From assembly GCA_900045905.1 (NCBI GenBank), contig FCNS01000004.1:62001-126000 (forward strand): DNA of 64,000 nt, given 5' to 3'. This stretch comes from Clostridiales bacterium CHKCI001 (GTDB taxonomy: Bacteria > Bacillota > Clostridia > Lachnospirales > Lachnospiraceae). Under the pieces are notes generated by a model. That model was given only the letters and a program-made list of their open reading frames with translations. It searched no databases and was not told where the DNA came from. The stretch's first letter is position 1. Every line of letters begins with the position of its first letter. Below, piece by piece: positions 51,264 through 59,156 of this stretch. The position numbers and the translations under genes were made by a program.

Positions 51264-52385
51264 TTAATTTTCACTAAAATCTTCATATGCTGTATTGAGC
51301 GCCGGTCTCTTATCGGAATCCGGCACAAGCGTCGGCTTGCCCTGCGGCTTTACGATAAACGGGCCAAGCACTTCCTCGAACTTCTTTTTCCCCATAAGAG
51401 CAGTCATGGCGGTAATGCCGAGAAGTTTCTTCTCGTAAGGATCATATCCCGCGGATTCCGCCGCCGAAATAACTGCGGCCTCATCACTGTATTTCCGGTT
51501 CGACCTGCCTTCCACGACTTTGAACCCTTCATAACGCGTTCCGGACAGTGCCTGCTGCAGGGCATAATCCTTGATATCCGCCGCCCAGGATACCAGTTCA
51601 TCAATCTTCGGAAGGATTGCCGCGATCTCGGTATCTTCCAAAACAGCAGGCATTTCAAAGTCATACCTCGCAAGTTCCAGGTTATATTCCGCCCTCTTGC
51701 GGCACGCCGCTTTCACTTTGCAGAACCGGCAGTGTTCCCCTGCCTTAAACTCTCCCTTGCCCTCATAGGCCAGGGCCGCCGTAGGCTTTAAGACTTCCTC
51801 CGCCCAGGCGAGCAGTTCTTCTTTTGTCATAGCACAGGTACTGACATTCTCACGCCGGGGCTGGAAGATGGTCATACGGACCTCTTTGATATCATACAGG
51901 CCGTCAAACAATTCCAACGCACCCAGCGCGTAGCACATCATCTGCGGGTTTTTCTCCGCAGAAACGAGTACGCTCACCCCATGTTTATAGTCAATGACCT
52001 GCAGCGCCTCATCCGCCACGATCACGCAGTCGCCTGTGCCGAAACCGTTCTCCACCCATCTGGAAAAATCCAGCCTCTGCTCAATCAGCACCTGCGGATC
52101 CGGGCAGCGCTTCTTTGCCGCCTCGATCTGTTCGTTGACATAAGAACAATAGCTTTCCGCGCAGTCCCGCATCTCCTGATCATAATAAGTAAGGTTTTCG
52201 GTCGGATCTGTCACATCCTTCCCCAGTGACTTTTCCACCAGATAAGCACAGAGTTCATGGCAGTCGGTACCCTGCTGTGCGTAAGGGCTGGCTCTGTCTT
52301 CCTGCTCCGCGCACAGTTTTGCCGAAGGCGGGCATTCCAGCCATCTGTGGCTGGATGACGCCGATAAAAATGCGTGCTTTCCCAT
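51264..52385 (-). CDS. DUF2800 protein, PD-(D/E)XK nuclease with Cys cluster
   Basis: A 373-residue RecB/Cas4-like nuclease. The opening ASSSHRWLECPPSAKLC and catalytic strands GTGDCVIVADEALQVIDYKHG (Asp, E/D-x-K) are clear. Cysteines near 225-240 (CRFCKVKAACRKR) together with the early Cys could bind [4Fe-4S]. It likely processes DNA ends in phage recombination. It overlaps the gene before it by one base. Confidence 0.91.
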   Translation of the reverse strand: MGKHAFLSASSSHRWLECPPSAKLCAEQEDRASPYAQQGTDCHELCAYLVEKSLGKDVTDPTENLTYYDQEMRDCAESYCSYVNEQIEAAKKRCPDPQVLIEQRLDFSRWVENGFGTGDCVIVADEALQVIDYKHGVSVLVSAEKNPQMMCYALGALELFDGLYDIKEVRMTIFQPRRENVSTCAMTKEELLAWAEEVLKPTAALAYEGKGEFKAGEHCRFCKVKAACRKRAEYNLELARYDFEMPAVLEDTEIAAILPKIDELVSWAADIKDYALQQALSGTRYEGFKVVEGRSNRKYSDEAAVISAAESAGYDPYEKKLLGITAMTALMGKKKFEEVLGPFIVKPQGKPTLVPDSDKRPALNTAYEDFSEN

Positions 52386-52693
52386 TATCCCAGCACCTCC
52401 GCTTCCGCCATCACCGCCGCGTATTCCCCTTTATCCAGCGCCGACAGCTTGTCCGCCCCGTGCGCTTCAAGGATCTTCCTGATCTCCGCGGTATGCCCTG
52501 CCCTGGACTTCTCCGCCAGGAATGCCCTTACCTCAGTAAAGGTATATTCCTTTACTGACTCTGCGGGAGCTTCTGTCTTCTTTTCCCCTGTCTCAGAAAA
52601 AATCTCTGTCAGCTCATCGGCAATGTTCACCAGACTCTCCCCGCACTTCTTCAATTCCTGAACCAGCAGGTTCAGTTCATTGATCTTTGACAT
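52385..52693 (-). CDS. small phage protein of the replication module
   Basis: A 102-residue protein: an N-terminal coiled coil (NELNLLVQELKKCGESLVNI), an acidic linker and a C-terminal helical unit (TFTEVRAFLAEKSRAGHTAE). The C-terminal unit recurs in Firmicutes phages before DUF2800, sometimes under an unreliable ribosome-biogenesis label. Function is unknown. GGAGGAG precedes the ATG. Confidence 0.75.
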   Translation of the reverse strand: MSKINELNLLVQELKKCGESLVNIADELTEIFSETGEKKTEAPAESVKEYTFTEVRAFLAEKSRAGHTAEIRKILEAHGADKLSALDKGEYAAVMAEAEVLG

Positions 52694-52896
52694 ATTTTTG
52701 CTCCTCCTTCCTCAACTTCACGGATGTCTACGGATTCCACCGTCTGCCCCGGCGACAGGAGATACACCTGCGTAAACTCCCCGAACAGGAACTTAAGCAG
52801 TCTTGCCGGGAGTTTCACATCCGCGCCCTTCAGCACGTTCTCCTTACGCCCGCTGGAATCCGAGACGTTAATGACAATCTTATGTTTGACCGCCAT
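52672..52896 (-). CDS. small phage protein, unknown function
   Basis: A 74-residue protein opening KHKIVINVSDSSGRKENV, with a basic amphipathic middle (KLPARLLKFLFGEFTQVYLL). I do not recognise it. It is the first gene after a terminator-leader module, so it begins a transcription unit that runs on through the replication genes. GAGAGGTG is its ribosome site. Confidence 0.72.
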   Translation of the reverse strand: MAVKHKIVINVSDSSGRKENVLKGADVKLPARLLKFLFGEFTQVYLLSPGQTVESVDIREVEEGGAKICQRSMN

Positions 52897-52920
52897 TTTT
52901 ACTTCACCTCTCTTTCTGCA

Positions 52921-52979
52921 GGAAGCTGTCTTCCTTACATGTCACAGGCAAGAAAAAAAGGAGAGATTTTACCCTCTCC
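52921..52979 (-). repeat. terminator-leader module, copy 3
   Basis: On the minus strand: stem GGAGAG/CTCTCC around the GGTAAAAT loop, a run of seven T, the box CTTGCCTGTGACATG (ending 52938), then a second hairpin GGAAG-ACAG-CTTCC (52934-52921). It follows the sigma-like gene and precedes the small gene at 52896. Confidence 0.65.
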
Positions 52980-52989
52980 CAAAAAATCT

Positions 52990-53556
52990 TTAAAAATTTT
53001 TCTTAATACACTCCATCGCCTTATCATAATGGACCTTGGCCACTTTCACACTCACACCCATGATCTTCGCCGCCTCCGTCCTGGAGTATCCTTCCAGGCC
53101 GATCAGCTGGTAAGCCTGTCTCTGCCGGTCCGTCATCTTAGCGGCCGCAATCTCGCGAAGCTTCAGCACCTCATCCGGCACATCCTCATCAAATGGATCA
53201 TAACTGGCCCCGGCAAGCACGCTGCTTTTGTCCAGTTCCCCGTCATCCGTGTCTCCGGCTATGTAATCCAGGGAAAGGTTCCAGTTCATATCAAACTTCT
53301 CTCCCGGATGCGCTTCTTCCAATTCTTTTTTCACGGCCTTCTGTTCTGCCGTCAATTTGGGATGCCCATTCTTGATGTTGTTGTTGACTTCATTATCATC
53401 CATCCGGTGCAAATCCCGGATCCACACTTCAGTCACGCCGCCCTCGCCCGGTCTGACCACGTTATAAGATCTCCTGTAACCACCCCGCCCGTCCGGAACA
53501 TCCACCGGATACCTGTAAACACCTCTCTGATCCTGTCTCGTTTTTTTGACTCTCAT
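52990..53556 (-). CDS. phage sigma-70 region-4-like transcription factor
   Basis: A 188-residue protein. The C-terminal helix-turn-helix (MTDRQRQAYQLIGLEGYSRT followed by EAAKIMGVSVKVAKVHYDKA) matches sigma region 4. The N-terminal part is charged, with no region 2. It may redirect RNA polymerase or activate middle genes. The ATG at 53556 follows ACGGAGG; a frame extending to 53655 has no support. A cluster of GGGTACCC-type sites lies just upstream. Confidence 0.85.
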   Translation of the reverse strand: MRVKKTRQDQRGVYRYPVDVPDGRGGYRRSYNVVRPGEGGVTEVWIRDLHRMDDNEVNNNIKNGHPKLTAEQKAVKKELEEAHPGEKFDMNWNLSLDYIAGDTDDGELDKSSVLAGASYDPFDEDVPDEVLKLREIAAAKMTDRQRQAYQLIGLEGYSRTEAAKIMGVSVKVAKVHYDKAMECIKKNF

Positions 53557-53592
53557 AATTGCCTCCGTTCTGGCCTGGAGGCAGTGAGAGCA

Positions 53593-53663
53593 GGGTACCC
53601 GGTACGGACTTTTGACCAAAGTACCCGAAACCAACAAAAATGCGCAGGAAAACAAGGGTACTT
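53593..53663 (-). promoter_or_regulatory. cluster of GGGTAC/GTACCC sites before the sigma-like gene
   Basis: GGGTACCC at 53593-53600 is a perfect palindrome. AAGTACCC at 53619-53626 and GGGTACTT at 53656-53663 form an inverted repeat. Three related sites within 70 bases of the start codon suggest an operator for a phage or host regulator. Confidence 0.45.
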
Positions 53664-53793
53664 ACACCCGTGTTCCGTCAGTTGTCTTTCTCACAACTGC
53701 TTTCCACGGTATGTCGTATCCTGCCTCACTGCGCACATGCGGCCGATATGAATTTTTATCTGAGCATCTTGGGATACTCATCAGAACCGTCAT
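53662..53793 (-). CDS. possible small phage protein (43 aa)
   Basis: An open frame of 43 codons ending KAVVRKTTDGTRV, with a plausible amino-acid mix (SYRPHVRSEAGYDIPWKA). The ribosome site is weak, and two in-frame ATGs are possible (53793 and 53781). It fills part of an otherwise empty 360-base gap between the zinc-ribbon gene's terminator and the sigma-like gene. The call is uncertain. Confidence 0.35.
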   Translation of the reverse strand: MTVLMSIPRCSDKNSYRPHVRSEAGYDIPWKAVVRKTTDGTRV

Positions 53794-53919
53794 CCGGAGA
53801 TACCGGCTCTGGTCAATATCTCAATTTTTGTTACCAGTCGGATTTTCAAGTCTTTTCCGGCCCGTCTATTTACTTATTCTCCTTTTAAAAATGAAATTTT
53901 CTGTATTTGTAAACCGCAT

Positions 53920-53975
53920 AAAAAAAGAGCCTGACAAAATACAGATGATTTTCACATCTATACTTCGTCAGGCTC
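53920..53975 (-). terminator. strong terminator after the first early genes
   Basis: On the minus strand GAGCCTGAC pairs with GTCAGGCTC, with a second inner stem (AGATG/CATCT), followed by TTTTTTT. It lies 17 bases past the stop of the zinc-ribbon gene and should end or attenuate the transcript from the LexA-boxed promoter. Confidence 0.85.
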
Positions 53976-53991
53976 TGGTCGCTATGATTGC

Positions 53992-54162
53992 TCATACGCC
54001 GATTCGCTCAGTACGAACCTTTTTTCTGTGGAAGCTGACCGCAATGACCGATTTGCAGATGGGGCATTTAATCCTGATGATCCCCTCCACAGCTTCCGGA
54101 TCTGCATCAAACAGCCTTTTGTTTTTACAGCATGGGCATGCTATGTGTACCCATTCCTTCAT
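53992..54162 (-). CDS. small zinc-ribbon protein
   Basis: A 56-residue protein with two CxxC pairs, ACPCCKNKRLF and IKCPICKSVI, spaced as a zinc ribbon like phage Com proteins. The C-terminus is basic (FHRKKVRTER). It could regulate translation or transcription. The ATG at 54162 follows AGGGAGG; ATGs at 54183 and 54168 are less well placed. It overlaps nothing but follows the next gene closely. Confidence 0.78.
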   Translation of the reverse strand: MKEWVHIACPCCKNKRLFDADPEAVEGIIRIKCPICKSVIAVSFHRKKVRTERIGV

Positions 54163-54179
54163 AGCCATCTCCCTCCCTA

Positions 54180-54422
54180 TCACATTCCATGATCATACGG
54201 AGAATGTATGCTGTACTTGGACGCTGTCTTTCTCAAAATACTTTTTTCTGCATCTTCTTTTGACAGAAATATCCGGTTTCGCCTCAGCTGGATAGCACCG
54301 CCATTCTGGAATTTTAACGTATAAAAATTGCCTCGTCTTGCTGTTATTGTCACTTCCGTAGCAATACGGTTGCTCTCAATGATAAATACATGTGTGCCAA
54401 CCTTCAGTCTTTCTAGCACCAT
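54180..54422 (-). CDS. first early phage gene, small basic protein of unknown function
   Basis: An 80-residue beta-rich basic protein (KVGTHVFIIESNRIATEVTI, GNFYTLKFQNGGAIQLRRNR). I do not recognise a function; small SH3-like barrels have this look. It is the first gene downstream of the LexA-boxed consensus promoter, so it should be among the first made after induction. GGGAGG precedes its ATG. Confidence 0.72.
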   Translation of the reverse strand: MVLERLKVGTHVFIIESNRIATEVTITARRGNFYTLKFQNGGAIQLRRNRIFLSKEDAEKSILRKTASKYSIHSPYDHGM

Positions 54423-54529
54423 TCTCTCGCCTCCCAGTACAAGAGGCCAGTTAAAGGGAAAGTCAAACTGACCATCCTATGGTTCTTTCCATTTCCTGTT
54501 TAACATGTTCCTAATGTAGCGATGCTTTA

Positions 54530-54558
54530 ATTATACGAACATACGTTCTATTTGTCAA
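54530..54558 (-). promoter_or_regulatory. early promoter with LexA (SOS) box in its spacer
   Basis: On the minus strand a perfect TTGACA (54558-54553) and a perfect TATAAT (54535-54530) are 17 bases apart. The spacer contains AGAACGTATGTTCG (54549-54536), 12 of 14 bases of the Gram-positive LexA box CGAACATATGTTCG. LexA bound here would cover both boxes. It drives the early phage genes to the left. Confidence 0.85.
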
Positions 54559-54620
54559 CCGGAACCTGACGACATATTTTTATATAAATCCCGGCTCCGA
54601 ATGGATAACAGAAACACCAG

Positions 54621-54666
54621 AAAAGCATCCACAATTCAGAATTTCTCTCAAATCATGGATGCTTTT
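54621..54666. terminator. hairpin terminator of the STAND gene
   Basis: AAAAGCATCCA (54621-54631) and TGGATGCTTTT (54656-54666) are perfect arms of an eleven-pair stem. T-rich sequence follows on both strands. It lies between the STAND stop at 54747 and the LexA-boxed promoter, insulating the two. Confidence 0.65.
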
Positions 54667-54746
54667 ACCTTTTCGCTGCCACCACAATTCGTGAGTTAAA
54701 CAAATTATAGTGGACACTTACTCTTTTGGCTGTGTCGTTGGCTGTT

Positions 54747-57700
54747 CTATTTTTTCTCCAAATCTGTTAAAAAAGTATGAACATACTCCTTCACAGGCTC
54801 GTCCTCTTGAATACGATCCAGCAAACTTTCCTTCATCAACACCCCCTCTTCTGACTCTGCATCTAAAATACATAACAGGTTATTGCAAAGCTGGTATTTT
54901 ACTTCCGGATCAGTAATCTCATATTTTGTCAATAACTTTAGCAGTTCCTCAAACTCTGCAAGCCCTTCTTCCGTTTGGCTGTTTAAAATATGGCAGGCTG
55001 CTATACTGTCCAATACGTCAATCTTCAAGTAAAAATCTTCCGATATATTTTTATCGGCCAGCAGGTAATTTTCCAATGCTTCTGAGATTTTGCCTTCACT
55101 AAAAAGGCAGTCTGCATATTCCTGGTATGCCATAGCCAGTTTTCTGTTGCTGGATTCCAGAGTTTCAGACCATATCGCAAGGCACTTCCTATAAGCCCAT
55201 TTTGACTTTTCGTCATTTCCCTGGTCATGAAGGCACCGGGCATAATTGAAGGCAAAATCTGCAACATCAATTAAATAGTCATCGCTCATTTTTTCTGAAG
55301 ACGTAATAATATAATCGAAAATATCGTTCGCTTTTTCATATTCTCCCTGTTCCCAGATAATTAAAGCTTTCGTATTGAGGCTTCTCATCCTTGTGATACT
55401 ATGTTCCGCAAATAATTCCTCCTCTATGCTGTATGCCATATCATTATATTTTAATGCCTCGTCATATTCTTCAATCACATAAAGGAAATAGGCATAATCA
55501 TGATAGGCAACGGCTGTATCTGCATGATGTTTCCCCAGCTTCTTTTCACGAAACTCAATCACTTTATGATAGGAATCCTGCGCTTCCTGGATATACGCAC
55601 TTCTATATCCGGCATTCATCAATTCTGTGCAGATAGCTGCAAGAGTGCTGTAGCATATCATCAGATCAGCATCTTCATCGTCCTGTCCCTGAACCTCAAT
55701 CGCCCATTTTATGTAATCATAGGCTTCAAAAAAATCCCCGCTGTCAACCAGCATCCTGGCCATATTGGAACATGCTGTTGCGATATCCTTTTCCCTGGTT
55801 TCTTCCTCGCTGTTTTCTGCTGCTTCAATGCATTTAGCCAGATAAACCCTGGATTTTTCATAGTTGCCTCGGATCTGATATAAAATACCGTACTGGTAAT
55901 TAAATATCTGCCGTTCTTCCTCTGATACATTGTGCTTCTCAAACAGTTCCTCTGCCTTCGCAAATACCTCCGAAGCCTCCGCCGCCCTGTCGAATTGAAG
56001 GAGCAGGTCTATTTTATTCCTGTAGCTATATGCCAGATCCATATACGGAAACCTATCTGAATCTTCCTGCACCGCGATAACCATATCGATTAGTTTTTCG
56101 CACAAAGAATAGTTGCTGCAGGCGAAACAAACGTGAAACAGGCTTGTAAGGAAATCCATATCCTCTTCCTCATGCCAGTGTTCTTCCATGATGTCGGCAA
56201 CTGACCAGGAGAAAGGAATCAGATATGCTTTTTCGTATTCCCTTCCAAACGCCGGCCCTGTATTAAGTTCCTCCGATAAAATGCCCACAAATGGCCTGGA
56301 TAAATCATACAGTTTTTCCTTTTGCTGCTCCCGGATCGCCGCCGCAATTACCGAGTGCATCCAATATATATGCGCTCTATTCTTTGTCACATGTTCCAGC
56401 ATCCCCATATGAAAGAGTTTCATCAAGCTGCTGTTTCTCTTTATCCGAAACCATTTTTTCGCTTTTAAAAAATCAAACTGCAGGTTAGGGATCACAGATA
56501 TATAGGTAAGGATTTGTTTATCGCCTTCCTGATAATTTACGAGGGAAAACAGGATGCACATCTGATGTATAATCGTTTCATCATTCTGCATTTTCTCATG
56601 CTCACAGGATACATCCTCTTCACTTAATTTAAACCCTTTTTCGACAAGCTGCCTGTACAATGCACGGAGAGACATTCCTTCCAGATACGCTACTTTGGCG
56701 AGAAATACAATCATAATCGTCAGCCTGGCAGTCAGCTCAATGATATCGTTCAATGTCTCATTATCATATTCTTCAAAGGAATAATGCCTATAGAACAAGT
56801 TCCGGCATTCTTCCATTTTCAAAGGCTGCAGATACATTACTTCAGGGAATCCCATTGCTGATCTCTGCCGGCTTGTTACCAATATCCGGCATTGTAAAGC
56901 CGCCAGTTTATTCAAATATCTGTCATTCCCCGTATTTTCAATATTGTCAACTACCAGCAGCATCCGGTCTCCATAATCATATACAATCTCCTGAACCGCA
57001 TTCCACACCTCTTCCAGATCACAGTGCAGATGCATTGCCTGTTTCATAGACAGCCTTATATCATTTCCATTATATGGAATCCATGCAATTACTTCGATGC
57101 CGCTTTTGCCTGTGTCTGTCTTTAGCAAATCCTGAAGGAATTCTTTAACCAATTCCGTTTTCCCCAAACCGCCCACAGCAGAAACCAGCAATTTCCCTTT
57201 CCGCTCTACGATTTCCTCAGACAGCTTTTCCAGTTCTTCCTGGCGTCCAATAAACTCTTCCGCCGCCACATCCGGCATATCCGTTATGTATTTAGGATGC
57301 ATTGGCAATGCGCTTTCCGATGCCAGACGCATAAACCCAATGTCAAAAAAAGTGCCTTTCCCCCGATTTTCCAAATAATCGGAATAATTTAAGCAAACCA
57401 GAACTGCAGCGATAGCCCTTGAAATTTGATAATCCCCTTCTGCTCCCATGCACTGGCCTAATGCCTGGAGAATTTCTTCTGGCATATTCTGCGGTTCTTT
57501 GCATATCTCATACATTTTAGAAAGTATACCATTCTGATTACTCAGCCTTGGCAGACAGATTTCTTCTATCTTTTTACGGAAAATTTCAAACCCTTCACAG
57601 GTACATAAATGTTTCATCGCCCTGATATGAATTGTCCCGTTTCCAGATGTAATTTTCCGGATAGCATCATTATCAAACAACCCATCATCCGAAAGGGCAT

Positions 57701-57812
57701 AGATATCTTTAAACAGCATCCGGTAAAATTCTTCTTTCTGAGAGATATATAAAACTTCTTTAACTGCTGTATATAATAAATCAAAGGCTTCATAGAACTT
57801 TTTCTGTTTCAA
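54747..57812 (-). CDS. STAND-family ATPase (NB-ARC-like) with TPR-type C-terminus, defence candidate
   Basis: A 1021-residue protein. Residues 1-180 are an N-terminal domain I cannot name. The STAND ATPase spans about 190-480: FIGRQEELEKL, Walker A SAVGGLGKTEL near 216, Walker B MLLVVDNIEN near 285 and sensor CRILVTSRQR near 310. Residues 590-1010 are helical repeats of TPR type (for example AVAYHDYAYFLYVIEEYDEA). Many such proteins sense phage parts and kill the infected cell, though some are ordinary regulators. It starts with TTG at 57812 behind GGAGG, and terminators on both sides make it a single unit between the par genes and the early promoter. Confidence 0.85.
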   Translation of the reverse strand: MKQKKFYEAFDLLYTAVKEVLYISQKEEFYRMLFKDIYALSDDGLFDNDAIRKITSGNGTIHIRAMKHLCTCEGFEIFRKKIEEICLPRLSNQNGILSKMYEICKEPQNMPEEILQALGQCMGAEGDYQISRAIAAVLVCLNYSDYLENRGKGTFFDIGFMRLASESALPMHPKYITDMPDVAAEEFIGRQEELEKLSEEIVERKGKLLVSAVGGLGKTELVKEFLQDLLKTDTGKSGIEVIAWIPYNGNDIRLSMKQAMHLHCDLEEVWNAVQEIVYDYGDRMLLVVDNIENTGNDRYLNKLAALQCRILVTSRQRSAMGFPEVMYLQPLKMEECRNLFYRHYSFEEYDNETLNDIIELTARLTIMIVFLAKVAYLEGMSLRALYRQLVEKGFKLSEEDVSCEHEKMQNDETIIHQMCILFSLVNYQEGDKQILTYISVIPNLQFDFLKAKKWFRIKRNSSLMKLFHMGMLEHVTKNRAHIYWMHSVIAAAIREQQKEKLYDLSRPFVGILSEELNTGPAFGREYEKAYLIPFSWSVADIMEEHWHEEEDMDFLTSLFHVCFACSNYSLCEKLIDMVIAVQEDSDRFPYMDLAYSYRNKIDLLLQFDRAAEASEVFAKAEELFEKHNVSEEERQIFNYQYGILYQIRGNYEKSRVYLAKCIEAAENSEEETREKDIATACSNMARMLVDSGDFFEAYDYIKWAIEVQGQDDEDADLMICYSTLAAICTELMNAGYRSAYIQEAQDSYHKVIEFREKKLGKHHADTAVAYHDYAYFLYVIEEYDEALKYNDMAYSIEEELFAEHSITRMRSLNTKALIIWEQGEYEKANDIFDYIITSSEKMSDDYLIDVADFAFNYARCLHDQGNDEKSKWAYRKCLAIWSETLESSNRKLAMAYQEYADCLFSEGKISEALENYLLADKNISEDFYLKIDVLDSIAACHILNSQTEEGLAEFEELLKLLTKYEITDPEVKYQLCNNLLCILDAESEEGVLMKESLLDRIQEDEPVKEYVHTFLTDLEKK

Positions 57813-57876
57813 ACCCAGCTACCTCCACGCTCCCATTCTAGCTATACTATATCATTTTTCATCTTTTCCTAAAACA

Positions 57877-57917
57877 GAAAAAGCTGACAAACGATAAATC
57901 CATCGGCTTGCCAGCTT
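57877..57917 (-). terminator. terminator of the par operon
   Basis: On the minus strand AAGCTGGCAA and TTGTCAGCTT pair, with a loop of 17 bases, and are followed by TTTTTC. It lies just after the small gene that ends at 57923. Confidence 0.75.
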
Positions 57918-57922
57918 CCTGT

Positions 57923-58192
57923 TTATTTTTTCCCTTCAATCACCCATCGATCATGCCCCTGGATGCTCCGCACCGCCTGCCGCAGCGTATTCGCCCTGCC
58001 ATGCTGATGATACGGATGTGATGCCTTATGCTTATGAAAGATAATACAGCTTCCTTTCCCCGGATACTCCGGGTTGTGGATGTACCAATAATGTCCCGTA
58101 TTCCGGGACATTACCGTTACATCATATTCATCCGCCGCAATGACAACAAAATATTTTCTATCCAGGCTTTTCAATTCTTTTTTACTGAACAA
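57923..58192 (-). CDS. small protein encoded after ParB, unknown function
   Basis: An 89-residue basic protein (SKKELKSLDRKYFVVIAADE, YWYIHNPEYPGKGSCIIFHK, SHPYHQHGRANTLRQAVRSI). Similar genes accompany ParA/ParB in clostridial mobile elements, as I recall. It starts with TTG at 58192 behind AAAGGAGG, inside the end of parB. A longer arginine-rich reading is an artefact of that overlap. Confidence 0.7.
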   Translation of the reverse strand: MFSKKELKSLDRKYFVVIAADEYDVTVMSRNTGHYWYIHNPEYPGKGSCIIFHKHKASHPYHQHGRANTLRQAVRSIQGHDRWVIEGKK

Positions 58193-59156
58193 TATCCGGC
58201 GCCTCCTTTCGGAACCACGCTTCCAGTGCCTTTTCCACAATATCTGCCGCCTCCGTCGTCTTCCGGTCCGCAAAATACTTCTGGTACACTGCTGTCGGCA
58301 GCTTAATATTGACCATCTCTTTTTTCTTCTGTCTGGCCGCCGAATCCGCTATTTCCCGGATACTCTTCTGCGTAATATTTCCAGACTCCGCCCTGATCGC
58401 CGCCGCATTTTTCGGATTCAGCTTCACCTTATCCTCTGACGCCGCGGCCGCCACAGCCTTCTGCTCTTTCTCCGATAAATAAGACAGATCCACAGCCGCC
58501 ACCAGGGACAACGCGCCATTATCCAGTTCCTCTTTAAATTCAGGGATCAGCTTATCCACCCTCATATATCTTGCGATATTCCTTCCCGTCATGCCGTACT
58601 CGTTTCCCAATTCATCCCGACTCCTGGACTTGTGGACATCATGTCCACAAGTTCCTTCCTGGCCATTCAGAGCCGCAATCTCCTGAAGGATATCATTGCG
58701 CTTGCCCTGGCTGCTGATCTTTTCATACCGCACCGCCAGAACAGCCGCTTTTTCTGACGGAAGCAGTTCCGAAAAAGATCTCTGGATCATATTTGTTTCA
58801 ATCACATAGACAATCGCGTCTTCATCTGAAAGGTTTTCTTTCACAATGGCAGGGATTTTGTCAATCCCCGCCAGCATCGCCGCCCTCTGCCGGTTATGTC
58901 CGGAGAGCATCTCATACCCGTCTTCCTGTTTTCGGACGATCACCGGATTCAAAACTCCATGCTCCCGGATGCTCTGAACCATGTCTTCCAGCCGCTCCCC
59001 TTCATACATCCGAAAGGGATGGCTGCGAAACGGTCGGATACTCTCTGCCGGCAGCATCCGGACCGTATTCTTCGGAACCGCCGTGGCATCTTCCATCTGA
59101 TCCAGCAAATCAATCGCATCATTAAAAATCTTTCTCTTTGCCACATTAGCCTTCAA
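58182..59156 (-). CDS. ParB-family partition protein
   Basis: A 324-residue partition protein. The N-terminal ParB fold has GVLNPVIVRKQEDGYEMLSG and GHNRQRAAMLAG. The central helix-turn-helix is in ELGNEYGMTGRNIARYMRV. It should bind centromere-like parS sites and, with CTP, work with ParA to segregate DNA. The start is probably TTG at 59156. It overlaps parA by 11 bases. I did not find an obvious parS cluster by eye. Confidence 0.92.
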   Translation of the reverse strand: MKANVAKRKIFNDAIDLLDQMEDATAVPKNTVRMLPAESIRPFRSHPFRMYEGERLEDMVQSIREHGVLNPVIVRKQEDGYEMLSGHNRQRAAMLAGIDKIPAIVKENLSDEDAIVYVIETNMIQRSFSELLPSEKAAVLAVRYEKISSQGKRNDILQEIAALNGQEGTCGHDVHKSRSRDELGNEYGMTGRNIARYMRVDKLIPEFKEELDNGALSLVAAVDLSYLSEKEQKAVAAAASEDKVKLNPKNAAAIRAESGNITQKSIREIADSAARQKKKEMVNIKLPTAVYQKYFADRKTTEAADIVEKALEAWFRKEAPDIVQ

